Assembly (NCBI RefSeq): GCF_003600685.1
Contig: NZ_CP032084.1
Coordinates: 3,286,001-3,350,000 of the forward strand
Length of the DNA stretch: 64,000 bases
Reading direction: 5' to 3'
Origin: Achromobacter sp. B7
GTDB lineage: Bacteria > Pseudomonadota > Gammaproteobacteria > Burkholderiales > Burkholderiaceae_B
Position 1 is the first letter of the stretch. Each line of letters begins with the position of its first letter. The notes under the pieces were generated by a model. The model made no database searches and was not told the DNA's origin. It saw only the letters and a list, made by a program, of their open reading frames with translations. Below, piece after piece: positions 29,472 to 38,753 of the stretch. The position numbers were made by a program, and so were the translations under genes.

Positions 29472-30458
29472 TCACGCCGCGGTCTGGATGTTGGCTTCGC
29501 GGATCAAGCGCGCCCACTTCTGTTGTTCGTCCAGAATGTATTGCTGCGCGGACTGGGGTGACCCGCCCATCGGCTTGCTGCCTTCCGCCGTGAACATGGC
29601 GATGGTGGCAGGGTCGGCCAGCACCTTTTCCACGACGCCATTGACCTGGGCAATGATCTCGGGCGGCGTGCCGGCCGGGGCCACCAGCGCCTTCCAGTCC
29701 ACGGCCTCGAAACCGTCGAAGCCGGATTCCGCCACGGTCGGCACGTCGGGCAGGATGGACAGGCGTTCGCGCGACGTAACCGCCAAGGGGCGCAGCACCT
29801 TGCCTTTCAGCATTTCCTGCGCGGCTTGCGGCGTGGCGAACATGTAGTCGGTGTTCTCGCCCAGCAAGTCGTTCAGGGCCGGCGCCGCGCCTCGGTACGG
29901 CACGTTCAGCACCTGGAATTTGGCCTGATACGCCAACAGCTCGCCCGCCAGGTGGCCCACGGTGCCCGAACCGGCCAGCGCCTGCTTGATGTTGCCGGGC
30001 TGCGCGCGCGCTTCCTTGACCAGATCGGCCAGCGTGTTCCAGCGCGCGTTGGCCTTCACGACCAGCACCACCGGCAAGGACGCCACCATGGCGACCGCCG
30101 CGAAATCCTTGGCGGCATCGAAGGGCATCTTGGCCATCAGCGCCGGGTTGATCGCCAGGTTGGCGGTTTGGCCCAGGCCCAGCATGAAGCCGTCCGGGCG
30201 CGTCTTGGCCACGTAGTCCATGCCGATATTGCCGCCCGCGCCCGGCCGGTTTTCCACCACCACGGACCAGCCGGCGGCCCCCGTGATCTTGGCCGCGATG
30301 GCGCGCGCCACGGAATCGGTGCCGCCACCCGGCGTGTACGGAACAATCAGCCGGATGGGCCGGCCGTCGGGATAGGCGGACGCGGCATGCAGCCGCAGCG
30401 GCAACGCGGCCGCGCAAAGCGTTGCGCCCAAAAACGAGCGTCGGGTCAGCGTGATCAT
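29472..30458 (-). CDS. Bug family periplasmic receptor, mevalonate-locus copy 2
   Basis: A 328-residue TctC-like receptor whose signal has a twin-arginine-like start (TRRSFLGATLCAAALPL), so it may be exported folded, unlike its neighbour. The mature part begins YPDGRPIRLIVPYTPGGGTD and has WSVVVENRPGAGGN. Its start codon overlaps the stop of the CoA transferase gene by 4 bases and AGGAGA precedes it. It shares the operon with the lyase, CoA transferase, the other Bug protein and the lactonase. Confidence 0.9.
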   Translation of the reverse strand: MITLTRRSFLGATLCAAALPLRLHAASAYPDGRPIRLIVPYTPGGGTDSVARAIAAKITGAAGWSVVVENRPGAGGNIGMDYVAKTRPDGFMLGLGQTANLAINPALMAKMPFDAAKDFAAVAMVASLPVVLVVKANARWNTLADLVKEARAQPGNIKQALAGSGTVGHLAGELLAYQAKFQVLNVPYRGAAPALNDLLGENTDYMFATPQAAQEMLKGKVLRPLAVTSRERLSILPDVPTVAESGFDGFEAVDWKALVAPAGTPPEIIAQVNGVVEKVLADPATIAMFTAEGSKPMGGSPQSAQQYILDEQQKWARLIREANIQTAA

Positions 30459-31660
30459 GATGGTTGGTCTCCTTCTGTTATGCGCCTTGCCTTCAAGGCC
30501 GCGATCTCGTCGTCGCGATAGCCCACCGCCCGCAACAGCGCGTCGGTGTGTTCGCCCACAGCCGGCGGCTGCAAGCGGATGGGGGGTTGCCGCCCGTCCA
30601 GCGTCAAAGGGGCCAGCGGCACGAAGCTCTCGCGCCCGTCGGGCAGCGTGATGGGCGCCAGCCCGCCGGTGGCGTTCAGGTGCGGGTCGTCAAACAGCTG
30701 CTCGGGCCGCGTAATGGGCGCAAAGGGCAAGCCTTCTGCTTCAAAGCGCGCGGCCAGCGCCGCCGCGCTATGGCCGGCCAGATGCGAACGCAGCAGGGGC
30801 ATGAGCCATTCGCGGGCGCGTACCCGGTCGTTATTGCTGACCAGGCGCGGGTCCGACAGCCATTCCTCCAGGCCAAAGGCGCGGCAGAAAATGTCCCACT
30901 GCTTGTCGCTGACCACGGCCAGGAAAATCTGCTCGCCGTCCTTTACGGTGAACACGTCGTAGACCGCCCACGCGGAAATGCGGGTGGGCATCGGCGCGGG
31001 CGCGCGGCCCGTCATGGCGTACTGCATCATGTGCTGGCCAACCAGGAACACGTTGTTCTCGAACAGCGAGGCCTGCACTTCGGTGCCCACGCCCGTGTGC
31101 TCGCGCTGGGCCAGCGCCGCCATGGCGCCCATCGCGCCGAACATGCCGCCCATGATGTCGTTCACGCTGGAACCCGCGCGCAGCGGGTCGCCGGCGCGGC
31201 CGGTCATGTAGGCCAGCCCGCCCATCATCTGCACCACTTCGTCCAACGCCGTGCGGTTGTCGTAAGGGCCGGGCAAAAAGCCCTTGTGGCTGACGTAGAT
31301 CAGCCGGGGGTTGCGCGCTTTCAGCGTGGCGTAGTCCAGGCCCAGCTTTTGCATCACGCCCGCCTTGAAGTTCTCGCCGACGATGTCGGCGGTGTCGATC
31401 AGGCGTAACGCGGCTTCTACGCCTTCGGGCTGTTTCAGATCCAGCGCGATGCTTTTCTTGTTGCGGTTGAACATGGGAAAGAAGCCCGCGCCCGATCCCA
31501 GCAGGCGGCGCGTAGTGTCGCCGCCTATCGGTTCGACCTTGATGACTTCCGCGCCCAGGTCCGCCAGCAGCATGCCGCAGGTCGGCCCCATCACCATGTG
31601 GGTGAATTCGACGACGCGGATGCCTTCGTACGGAAGGCGGGACGTTGCACGGCTAGTCAT
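30455..31660 (-). CDS. CaiB/BaiF family (class III) CoA transferase
   Basis: A 401-residue class III CoA transferase, which moves CoA between carboxylic acids through an Asp-anhydride intermediate. The likely catalytic Asp is Asp140 in GPYDNRTALDEVVQ. Other family motifs are the N-terminal GIRVVEFTHMVMGPTCGMLLADLGAEVIKVE region, ENFKAGVM and NPRLIYVSHKG. It is encoded between HMG-CoA lyase and a Bug receptor. It could load CoA onto mevalonate (giving mevalonyl-CoA for the reductase) or onto 3-hydroxy-3-methylglutarate. Both are inferences; the family covers many substrates. Confidence 0.88.
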   Translation of the reverse strand: MTSRATSRLPYEGIRVVEFTHMVMGPTCGMLLADLGAEVIKVEPIGGDTTRRLLGSGAGFFPMFNRNKKSIALDLKQPEGVEAALRLIDTADIVGENFKAGVMQKLGLDYATLKARNPRLIYVSHKGFLPGPYDNRTALDEVVQMMGGLAYMTGRAGDPLRAGSSVNDIMGGMFGAMGAMAALAQREHTGVGTEVQASLFENNVFLVGQHMMQYAMTGRAPAPMPTRISAWAVYDVFTVKDGEQIFLAVVSDKQWDIFCRAFGLEEWLSDPRLVSNNDRVRAREWLMPLLRSHLAGHSAAALAARFEAEGLPFAPITRPEQLFDDPHLNATGGLAPITLPDGRESFVPLAPLTLDGRQPPIRLQPPAVGEHTDALLRAVGYRDDEIAALKARRITEGDQPS

Positions 31661-31702
31661 GGGTGATGCACCTTGATTGCGAAAAGGGATGAACGGATGG
31701 CC

Positions 31703-32641
31703 TCAGCGAGCCTGAATAAAGCCCAGGGGCAAGCCCGCGTCGGGCGTCATGCCGTAGAGCGGTTCGCCGGGCAGGCCGGCGGCCAGCGGCTGGCGCGCCG
31801 CGATGATTTTTTCCAGGTCGATGCCGGTGCGCACGCCCATGGCCTCGAACATGAAGACGAGGTCTTCCGTGACGACATTGCCCGACGCGCCGGGCGCGTA
31901 GGGGCAGCCGCCCAAGCCACCCAGCGAACTGTCGAACGTGCGCACGCCTTCGTCCCACGCCGCCAGGCAATTGGCCAGGCCCAGGCCCCGCGTGTTGTGC
32001 ATGTGCGCGGCGCCGGCCTTGGCGCCAAGTTCCGCGCGCAAGCGGCGGAACAAGCGGCGCACCTGCGCCGGGTTGGCGTGGCCGACGGTGTCCGACAAGC
32101 CCGATTCATCGGCGCCCGCCGCCACGCACATCGCGGCCAGGCGGATGACCTCGTCTTCCGGCACCAGGCCTTGCAGGGTGCAACCGAACGCGGTAGAGAT
32201 GCCGGCCTCAAGCTTGACCGCGGGCGCGAGTTCGTCGCGCAGCGCGGCAATGGCGCGCACTTGCTCGACCATTTCTTCGGGGGTCTTGCGCACGTTGGCC
32301 AGAGAATGCGCGCGGCTGGCCGATACCGGCATGGTCAGCTTGTGCACGCCGGCCCGCAACGCGGCCTCGGCGCCGCGCAGGTTAGGCACCAAGGCCATCA
32401 CCGTCAGGCCGGGGATACGCGCGGCGTACGCCACGACTTCGGCGGCGTCCGCCATTTGCGGCAGCAAGCGCGCGGGCACGAACGAAGCCACTTCGATTTC
32501 ACGCACGCCGGCGGCAACCAGCGCGTCGATCCAGCGGAATTTGTCCTCCGTCGCCATGGTGGTCGACACGGACTGCAAGCCGTCTCGCGGGCCTACCTCG
32601 CTGATCAGCACGTGCCCGTCGTGGGGGCTGGAATCCGACAT
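31703..32641 (-). CDS. mvaB: Hydroxymethylglutaryl-CoA lyase
   Basis: Cleaves HMG-CoA to acetoacetate and acetyl-CoA. The 312-residue TIM-barrel protein of the HMGL-like family has EVGPRDGLQ near the N-terminus, the metal-binding HMHNTRG, LSDTVGHANP, and the signature loop LGGCPYAPGASGNVVTED with the catalytic Cys. The open frame runs to 32785, but ATG 32641 follows AAGGAGA and starts just before the conserved region. It is the first gene of the operon with the CoA transferase, two Bug receptors and lactonase, and is divergent from an IclR regulator. It completes a mevalonate-to-acetoacetate route with mvaA at 24066. Confidence 0.92.
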   Translation of the reverse strand: MSDSSPHDGHVLISEVGPRDGLQSVSTTMATEDKFRWIDALVAAGVREIEVASFVPARLLPQMADAAEVVAYAARIPGLTVMALVPNLRGAEAALRAGVHKLTMPVSASRAHSLANVRKTPEEMVEQVRAIAALRDELAPAVKLEAGISTAFGCTLQGLVPEDEVIRLAAMCVAAGADESGLSDTVGHANPAQVRRLFRRLRAELGAKAGAAHMHNTRGLGLANCLAAWDEGVRTFDSSLGGLGGCPYAPGASGNVVTEDLVFMFEAMGVRTGIDLEKIIAARQPLAAGLPGEPLYGMTPDAGLPLGFIQAR

Positions 32642-32668
32642 GACGATGTCTCCTTGTGGTTTTATATG

Positions 32669-32683
32669 TTCTATCTTATAGAA
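32669..32683. promoter_or_regulatory. Inverted repeat, IclR operator candidate
   Basis: TTCTAT-CTT-ATAGAA is a perfect 6-bp dyad just ahead of the HMG-CoA lyase gene and within the region shared with the divergent IclR gene. A degenerate second copy (TTCTTTCCTGTGGAA) follows at about 32690-32704. This is the pattern expected for a local IclR-type operator. Confidence 0.5.
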
Positions 32684-32893
32684 TGCTGTTCTTTCCTGTG
32701 GAATTAAAGACGATGCGAAAAACCCTGTCAAGCGGGTTGCCGGGTAGAAATCACGACGGGCCGGGGACGCGGCACGTTGCCGCACCGCGCTGTGCCTACA
32801 ATGGCGGCGCCTGTCGTTCTAAAGGATGGAATATGCCGATCGCCCTTCCCTCTGCCGTGCCGCATAGCCCGGCCAACACCTCGCAGGTTCGCC

Positions 32894-33622
32894 ATGCCGC
32901 GTAAAGCCGCAACCGAATCCGTTGCCGATGCCGACGCCGCTGCCGGTGGCGTGGCGGCGGTAGATCGCGCGCTGAGCCTGATGGCCGTGTTCACGCCCAG
33001 CGATCGCACGCTGTCCTTGGGCGAGCTGGCCGAACGCACCCGCCTGTACAAAAGCACGGTCTTGCGCCTGCTGGCCTCGCTGGAACACGCGCAATGGATA
33101 CAGCGCCTGGACGATGGCCGCTATGCGCTGGGACCCGAAGTGGCGCGTTTGCATGGGATCTATTCGGCGTCGTTTTCCCTTGAACATGTGGTGGTGCCGG
33201 TGTTGCGCGACCTGGTGGCCGCAACCGGCGAAAGCGCGGCGTATCACGTACGCCAAGGCGATGCGCGCCTGTGCCTGTATCGCGTGGACTCGCCTCACCC
33301 GGTGCGCGACCACATCCGCGCGGGCGATTTGCTGCCGCTGGAACGGGGCAGCGGCGGGCGCGTGTTGACGGCGTTCGACGACATCCTGGGCAACGCGCCA
33401 GGCCCCGAACAAACGCTGTACGTGCGCATCCGCAAGGACGGTTATTTCGCCGCAACGGGCGACCGCCTGAACGAAGTGGCGGGCATCTCGGCGCCCGTGT
33501 TCCTGCTGTCGGGCGGCATCGCGGCGGCCGTCACGCTGACCGCGCCCGCGCACCGCTACAACCCCGATCACCTTAGCCATGTGCTGAACGCCGCGCGCCG
33601 CCTGACGGGCCGCGTGGGCTGA
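32894..33622 (+). CDS. IclR-family transcriptional regulator
   Basis: A 242-residue IclR-type regulator: winged helix (about 18-75, LSLGELAERTRLYKSTVLRL) and an effector domain with the conserved SPHPVRDHIRAGDLLPLERGS loop. ATG 32894 starts a family-length protein; the upstream open frame is not conserved in character. It is divergent from the HMG-CoA lyase operon and a 6-bp dyad lies between, so that operon is its probable target. The locus would then have two regulators, this one and the MocR protein at 22479. Confidence 0.9.
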   Translation: MPRKAATESVADADAAAGGVAAVDRALSLMAVFTPSDRTLSLGELAERTRLYKSTVLRLLASLEHAQWIQRLDDGRYALGPEVARLHGIYSASFSLEHVVVPVLRDLVAATGESAAYHVRQGDARLCLYRVDSPHPVRDHIRAGDLLPLERGSGGRVLTAFDDILGNAPGPEQTLYVRIRKDGYFAATGDRLNEVAGISAPVFLLSGGIAAAVTLTAPAHRYNPDHLSHVLNAARRLTGRVG

Positions 33623-33732
33623 AGGCCAAAGCGCCCGCCACGCGCCATTGCCCGCCGCTTGATCCTGCGCAAGGCGACCCGTCATGCCTTGCTCTAGCCT
33701 CTGTCCACTTGACCAGAGGAAAGGCTTTACAC

Positions 33733-34890
33733 ATGACGTGGTTCAAATCACTCAAACTCGCCGGCCGCGAACTGCTGCCCATCGTGCAGGGCGGCATGGG
33801 CGTCGGCGTGTCCGCGCATCGGCTGGCGGGAGCCGTCGCCGCCCAGAATGCGGTGGGCACGATCGCCAGCATCGATTTGCGCCACCACCATCCCGATCTG
33901 CTTGAGCAGACAGACAAGTGCAATGACCGCGACTTGATCGACCGCGTCAACCTGCTGGCGCTGGACCGGGAAGTGCGCGCCGCGCTGGACACGGCCCAGG
34001 GCCGGGGCGTGGTGGCGGTGAACGTCATGAAGGCCGTGCGCGGCCACCCGGCGCTAGTGCGGCAGGCTTGCGAAAGCGGCGCGCAGGCCATCGTGATGGG
34101 CGCGGGCTTGCCCATGGACCTGCCGGAAATGACGGCCGACTTCCCAAACGTGGCCTTGGTTCCGATTCTGTCGGAGTCACGTGGCGTGGCCGTCGTGCTG
34201 AAAAAATGGATGAAGAAAGGCCGCATGGCCGACGCCGTGGTGATCGAGCATCCCGGCTACGCGGGCGGCCATCTGGGCGCGGCGCGGCTGGACGATATCC
34301 ACGACGAACGCTTTGATTTCCAGCGCGTGCTGGCCGAATGCCACACGCTTTTCGACGAACTGCAACTGGGCCAAGACGCGCCCAAGCTGATCGTGGCCGG
34401 CGGCGTGGGCAGCCACGACCAGGTGCGGCATTGGCTGGCGCACGGGGCCGACGGCGTGCAGGTGGGCACCGCGTTTGCCGTCACGCACGAGGGCGATGCG
34501 CACGAGAATTTCAAACGCGTACTGATTGATGCCGACCCCACCCAGCTGGCCGAATTCACCAGCGTGGCCGGCCTGCCCGCGCGCGCCGTGGCCACGCCGT
34601 GGTTGACACGCTATCTGCGGCAAGAAAAAACGCTGCAAGCCGGCACGCGCTGCGATCCACGCCGTTGCAGCCAGCGCATGGACTGCCTGACGCAATGCGG
34701 CCTGCGCGATGGCCTGTCCCGCTTTGGGCAATTCTGCATCGACCTGAAGCTGGCCGCCGCGCTACGCGGCGAAGTCAGCCGTGGGTTGTTCTTCAGGGGT
34801 GCGTCCAAGCTGCCCTTCGGCAGCGCGATGCGTTCGGTGCGCGAGCTGATGGACTATCTGCTGCACGGGCAGATGCCGGCAGCGGCGTAG
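33733..34890 (+). CDS. Nitronate monooxygenase-like flavoprotein
   Basis: A 385-residue FMN-dependent TIM-barrel protein of the nitronate monooxygenase/2-nitropropane dioxygenase group (related to FabK). Visible are PIVQGGMGVGVSAHRLAGAV at the N-terminus, VVIEHPGYAGGHLGA (the region with the active-site His in this family), APKLIVAGGVGS and DGVQVGTAF for FMN phosphate binding. A Cys-rich segment (CDPRRCSQRMDCLTQCG, about 312-328) is unusual and might bind a metal or cluster. ATG 33733 is preferred to 33709. It may detoxify propionate 3-nitronate; membership of the mevalonate locus is not implied. Confidence 0.82.
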   Translation: MTWFKSLKLAGRELLPIVQGGMGVGVSAHRLAGAVAAQNAVGTIASIDLRHHHPDLLEQTDKCNDRDLIDRVNLLALDREVRAALDTAQGRGVVAVNVMKAVRGHPALVRQACESGAQAIVMGAGLPMDLPEMTADFPNVALVPILSESRGVAVVLKKWMKKGRMADAVVIEHPGYAGGHLGAARLDDIHDERFDFQRVLAECHTLFDELQLGQDAPKLIVAGGVGSHDQVRHWLAHGADGVQVGTAFAVTHEGDAHENFKRVLIDADPTQLAEFTSVAGLPARAVATPWLTRYLRQEKTLQAGTRCDPRRCSQRMDCLTQCGLRDGLSRFGQFCIDLKLAAALRGEVSRGLFFRGASKLPFGSAMRSVRELMDYLLHGQMPAAA

Positions 34891-34914
34891 GCCGCTGATT
34901 CAATGGCGCGCGTC

Positions 34915-34938
34915 TAGGGGCATCGGGGCCCGCCCCTA
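34915..34938. terminator. Hairpin between convergent genes
   Basis: TAGGGGC (34915-34921) pairs with GCCCCTA (34932-34938), flanked by GGCGCG/CGCGCC outer arms. The right arm contains the stop codon of the histidine kinase gene on the minus strand. No U-tract is present. It probably marks the shared 3' end. Confidence 0.4.
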
Positions 34939-36408
34939 TCGCGCCGCCGACAGATCAAACTGAAACACCGCGCCCGGCTCCGGGCGTTCCACCAGCCGGA
35001 TCTCGCTTTGGTGCAGTTGCAGGATGCGCTGCACGATTACCAGCCCCAAGCCGCCGCCATCGCGCGGCCCGCGGTTCAGCGCCGAGGCGCGCGTAAACAA
35101 GCCCGTGCGCAGTTCTTCCGGTATGCCCTGGCCCGTATCGCTGACCTGCACCTGCACCCGGTTCTGCGCCACGCCCAGCTGCAAATCGATGCGGCTGCCC
35201 GGCGGGCTGTGCCGGATGGCGTTGTCCAGCAGGTTGGTCAGCACGCGTTCGATCAGCCCCAGGTCTGCCCGCACCAGCGGCAGTGCCTGCGGAATGTCGG
35301 TGCTTAGCTGTTGCTGGCGCGCCTCGGCGGCAAGCTCGAACTTTTGCATGACGTCCTGCACCAGTTCCGGCAAGGAAAACGTTTCTGGCTCCAGCCGCAC
35401 CAGCCCGGACTCCAGCCGCGCCAGTTCGAAGAGCTCTTGCGCCAGACGCCCCACCTTGCGGCTTTGCCCCAGCGCGATGTCCAGATAGCGGCGCCGTTCG
35501 CCGGGGTTCAGGGTGTCTTCTTTCAGGCGCAGCGTTTCCAGATAGCCATGCAACGACGTCAGCGGCGTGCGCAGGTCATGCGAGATATTGGCCACCAGAT
35601 CGCGCCGCTGCTGGTCCTGCCGCGTCAGTTCGCGCCATTGGTCGGAAATGCGTCGACCCATCTGCACAAAGCTGCGGCGCAACACCGAGATCTCGTCCTG
35701 GCTGGTGTCGGTGTCATCGCCCGGGCGGCCCAGGGCGGCCAGCGCCTTGCCGTCATCGCCCTCGAATGCGCGTACCGCTCGCGTCAACTCGCGCAGTGGC
35801 CGCGTGATCAGCGCAAACGCCGTCAAGCCCGCCACCAGCCCCAACAAGGCCACCAGCGCAATCGACCACAACGTGGTGCGCAACACGGAACTACGCGACA
35901 CCGCCATCGCCAGCGCGTCGTGCGCCTGCCCTTGCAGCACCACGTAGACATAACCTTTTTCCTGCCCGCCCACGCGCACCGGCGCAGCGCTGAACACCTT
36001 TTGGCCGTCCTGGCTGCGCGGGTCGTCGCCCACGATCGGCAGCATGCCGCCCGCCAGCAGATGCTTGACCGGGGCCAGGTCCACCTGCGCGCGCTTGATC
36101 TGGCCGGCCGGCGCGGCATCGCCCACGATGCGCCCGTCGTTGGACAGCAGATAGACCTCCACGGCCGGGTTCACCGCCATCAGCATGTCGAACAGCGAAC
36201 GCACGGCGTCGGGCTTCCAGCCGTTGGCATCCATCAATTCCGTGGTGCCCGCGATGTGTTGTGCCAGCCCGCTGGACAGGCGCTGCACCACCTCTTGTTC
36301 ATAGCGGGAGTTGGCGGCGATCTGCAACCACGCCGATGCGCCGCAGCACGCCAGCAGCAGCATCGCGAACACGGCGGACAGGCGTTGGGTCAAGGTAAAT
36401 CGTTTCAT
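34936..36408 (-). CDS. Sensor histidine kinase of the Met-oxidation cluster
   Basis: A 490-residue inner-membrane sensor kinase: a first membrane helix (about 8-28), a periplasmic domain of about 135 residues, a second helix (about 174-196), a HAMP linker, a dimerisation domain with the phospho-acceptor His in LVANISHDLRTPLTSLHGY, and an ATPase domain with LLDNAIRHSPPG (N-box), DTGQGIP and GGGLGLVIV. Its start overlaps the response regulator stop by 4 bases. The pair is divergent from the cytochrome b/oxidoreductase/Msr genes, so it likely senses envelope oxidation such as reactive chlorine species. The stimulus is inferred. Confidence 0.9.
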   Translation of the reverse strand: MKRFTLTQRLSAVFAMLLLACCGASAWLQIAANSRYEQEVVQRLSSGLAQHIAGTTELMDANGWKPDAVRSLFDMLMAVNPAVEVYLLSNDGRIVGDAAPAGQIKRAQVDLAPVKHLLAGGMLPIVGDDPRSQDGQKVFSAAPVRVGGQEKGYVYVVLQGQAHDALAMAVSRSSVLRTTLWSIALVALLGLVAGLTAFALITRPLRELTRAVRAFEGDDGKALAALGRPGDDTDTSQDEISVLRRSFVQMGRRISDQWRELTRQDQQRRDLVANISHDLRTPLTSLHGYLETLRLKEDTLNPGERRRYLDIALGQSRKVGRLAQELFELARLESGLVRLEPETFSLPELVQDVMQKFELAAEARQQQLSTDIPQALPLVRADLGLIERVLTNLLDNAIRHSPPGSRIDLQLGVAQNRVQVQVSDTGQGIPEELRTGLFTRASALNRGPRDGGGLGLVIVQRILQLHQSEIRLVERPEPGAVFQFDLSAAR

Positions 36409-37133
36409 GTCGGGCCTCCGGCAGCGCCCGGTTCGGCGGCGAATTTATAGCCCCGGCCCCACACCGTCAGGATGCGGCGGGGGTCGGACGGGTCGGCTTC
36501 GATTTTCGTGCGCAGCCGGTTGATATGCGTGTTGACCGTGTGTTCGTAGCCTTCGTGCTGATAGCCCCACACGTGATTCAGCAAGTCCATCCTGGAAAAC
36601 ACCTTGTCGGGATGGCGCGCAAAGAAATGCAGCAGGTCGAATTCGCGCGGCGTCAGGTCCAGCCGGCGGTCGTCCACGTCCACCGTGCGCGCAATCGGGT
36701 CAATGGACACCCCGTGCACCGCCAGGCTGCCGGCGTCGATGCGCGCATTGCGTTCGATGGCGCTGCTTCGGCGCAGCAAGGCCCGCACGCGCGCCACCAG
36801 TTCCAGCATTGAAAACGGCTTGGCCAGATAGTCGTCGGCGCCCAGTTCCAGGCCCAGGATGCGATGCACCTCGGACGACCGGGCGCTGGTGATGATGATG
36901 GGGGTGTAGCGCGCCATGGCCCGCGCGCGCTTGCAGATTTCCAGACCGTCGATGCCGGGCAGCATCAGGTCCAGCACCAGCGCGTCCCAGTTGCCCTCTT
37001 CCAGGCGACGCATGCCGTCGTTGCCGTCGGCGGCGTGTTCCACCTCGTAGCCTTCGTCGCGCAGGTGCAGGCGCAGCAATTCGGCAATGTGGGCGTCGTC
37101 TTCAACAATCAACACGCGGCGGGGGGTGTCCAT
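36405..37133 (-). CDS. OmpR/PhoB-family response regulator
   Basis: A 242-residue response regulator. The receiver domain has acidic EDD at 11-13, phospho-acceptor Asp55 (LVLDLMLPG) and Lys in LAKPFSM; the C-terminal winged helix has LTPREFDLLHFFARHPDKVF and RVWG/VNTHINRLRTKIE-like recognition segments. The frame is open far upstream, but ATG 37133 (MDTPRRVLIVEDD) is the natural start. It is co-transcribed with the kinase and divergent from the cytochrome b gene across 147 bases, the likely target promoter. Confidence 0.92.
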   Translation of the reverse strand: MDTPRRVLIVEDDAHIAELLRLHLRDEGYEVEHAADGNDGMRRLEEGNWDALVLDLMLPGIDGLEICKRARAMARYTPIIITSARSSEVHRILGLELGADDYLAKPFSMLELVARVRALLRRSSAIERNARIDAGSLAVHGVSIDPIARTVDVDDRRLDLTPREFDLLHFFARHPDKVFSRMDLLNHVWGYQHEGYEHTVNTHINRLRTKIEADPSDPRRILTVWGRGYKFAAEPGAAGGPT

Positions 37134-37280
37134 GGGCGGCTCGGGGGTAGGAATACCGCCATTGTCGCCAATCCACGGGCGGCCAGTTATCACAATTTTT
37201 TTAAGTTTGCGTGAGGACTTCGATATCGGCCTGGGACAAGAATGGCTCCAACGACAGCACCCCGCCCCCGGAGACCCGCC

Positions 37281-37910
37281 ATGATGGCAAGCCCCGCCCC
37301 CCACATTTCCCCCGCCGCCCGGCCTCGCGGCGTCATCCACCCCGGCTGGCTGCGCATCATGCACTGGCTCAATGCCCTGGCGGTGGTGTTGATGGTCATG
37401 AGCGGATGGCGCATTTATAACGCCGCCCCGTTCTTTGACTTTGCCTTTCCCAACAACATCACCCTGGGCGGCTGGCTGGGCGGCGCGCTGCAATGGCACT
37501 TTGCCGGCATGTGGCTGCTGTTTTTCAACGGCCTGCTGTACCTGACGCTGAACCTGGCCACCGGCCGGTTGCGGCGCAAATTCTTCCCCGTCAGCCCGCG
37601 CGGCGTCGCCACGGACCTGAACGCGGCCTTGCACGGCAAGCTGTCCCACGGCGACCTGCGCCACTACAACCAGGTGCAAAAGCTGGCCTACCTGTTCGTC
37701 ATGGTCGATATCGCCGTGCTGGTCTTGTCCGGCCTGGTGCTGTGGAAGTCCGTGCAGTTCAGCATGCTGCGCGACTTGATGGGCGGCTATGAATTCGCGC
37801 GCCGCATCCACTTTGTCGCCATGGCCCTGCTGGTGGCGTTCGTGGCGGTGCATCTGGTGATGGTGGCGCTGGTGCCCCGTAGCCTGATCGCCATGATCCG
37901 CGGCAAATAA
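37281..37910 (+). CDS. Cytochrome b561-type membrane subunit of an oxidoreductase
   Basis: A 209-residue di-heme-type cytochrome b with four membrane helices. His residues in WLRIMHWLNALAVV, WHFAGMWLL and RIHFVAMALLVAFVAVHLVM are the expected heme ligands. It should pass quinol electrons to the periplasmic molybdopterin enzyme encoded 10 bases downstream, as YedZ/MsrQ does for YedY/MsrP. ATG 37281 follows GGAG at a good distance; 37242 is an alternative start. It is the first gene of the five-gene cluster. Confidence 0.85.
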   Translation: MMASPAPHISPAARPRGVIHPGWLRIMHWLNALAVVLMVMSGWRIYNAAPFFDFAFPNNITLGGWLGGALQWHFAGMWLLFFNGLLYLTLNLATGRLRRKFFPVSPRGVATDLNAALHGKLSHGDLRHYNQVQKLAYLFVMVDIAVLVLSGLVLWKSVQFSMLRDLMGGYEFARRIHFVAMALLVAFVAVHLVMVALVPRSLIAMIRGK

Positions 37911-37920
37911 GGAGCCCGAC

Positions 37921-38712
37921 ATGAGCCAAAAGAAACGCTTGTCGCTGCTGGGCCTGGACGGCGCGGCCATTCTGAAAGAAGCCAGGAACCTGCTTGCCCG
38001 GCGCGTCGAGCAGCCGTCGCGCCGCGCCTTCCTGCGCAACAGCCTGACGCTGGGTGGCGTGGCGATGCTGTCCGGGTGTTCGCTGTCGGACGACGAAAAC
38101 GTGGAAAAGGCGCTGACATCGGTGTCGCGCTTCAACGACCGCGTACAGGGCTGGCTGTTCGACCCGAACAAGCTGGCGCCCACCTATCCGGAATCCATGA
38201 TTACCCGGCCGTTTCCCTTCAACGCGTACTACGGCATCGACGAAGTGCGCCACGTGCAAGAGGAATCGTACCGCCTGGAAGTGACCGGCATGGTGGCCGA
38301 CAAGCGCCAATGGCGCCTGGAAGAACTGCGCGCCATGGCGCAGGTGGACCAGGTAACGCGCCACATTTGCGTGGAAGGCTGGAGCGCCATCGGCAAATGG
38401 GGCGGCGTGCCCTTCTCAACCTTTCTGAAACGTGTCGGCGCGGACCTGACGGCCAAGTACGTCGGCTTCAAATGCGCGGACGACTACTACACCAGCATCG
38501 ACATGCCCACGGCGCTGCACCCGCAGACCATCCTGGCGCTGACCTATGACGGCAAGACGTTGCCCCCCGAGTACGGCTTCCCCATGAAGCTGCGCATGCC
38601 TACCAAGCTTGGCTACAAGAACCCCAAGCATATACAGGCCATTTTCGTCACCAACACCTACCCAGGCGGTTACTGGGAGGACCAGGGCTACAACTGGTTC
38701 GGCGGAAGCTAG
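37921..38712 (+). CDS. Tat-exported molybdopterin oxidoreductase (sulfite oxidase/YedY-like)
   Basis: A 263-residue periplasmic enzyme with a single molybdopterin domain. The twin-arginine signal is SRRAFLRNSLTLGG (about 33-46) and a lipobox-like LSGC follows, so it may be a lipoprotein. The predicted Mo-ligating Cys150 is in RHICVEGWSAIGKWGGV, with later KCADDYYTSIDM and GFPMKLRMPTKLGYKNPK, as in the sulfite oxidase/YedY superfamily. AAGGAG precedes the ATG. Together with the cytochrome b it resembles YedY1-YedZ1/MsrP-MsrQ, which reduce methionine sulfoxide in the envelope. The genes for the Met-rich protein and MsrB/MsrA follow on the same strand. Confidence 0.88.
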   Translation: MSQKKRLSLLGLDGAAILKEARNLLARRVEQPSRRAFLRNSLTLGGVAMLSGCSLSDDENVEKALTSVSRFNDRVQGWLFDPNKLAPTYPESMITRPFPFNAYYGIDEVRHVQEESYRLEVTGMVADKRQWRLEELRAMAQVDQVTRHICVEGWSAIGKWGGVPFSTFLKRVGADLTAKYVGFKCADDYYTSIDMPTALHPQTILALTYDGKTLPPEYGFPMKLRMPTKLGYKNPKHIQAIFVTNTYPGGYWEDQGYNWFGGS

Positions 38713-38753
38713 GTGAAATTCCTGTCTTACCCCCTCCATCAAAGGAACGCATC

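Noticed and set aside
33733..34890. FabK enoyl-ACP reductase
   Set aside because: Length and the Cys-rich C-terminal segment fit the nitronate monooxygenase-like branch better, and no fatty-acid synthesis genes are nearby.
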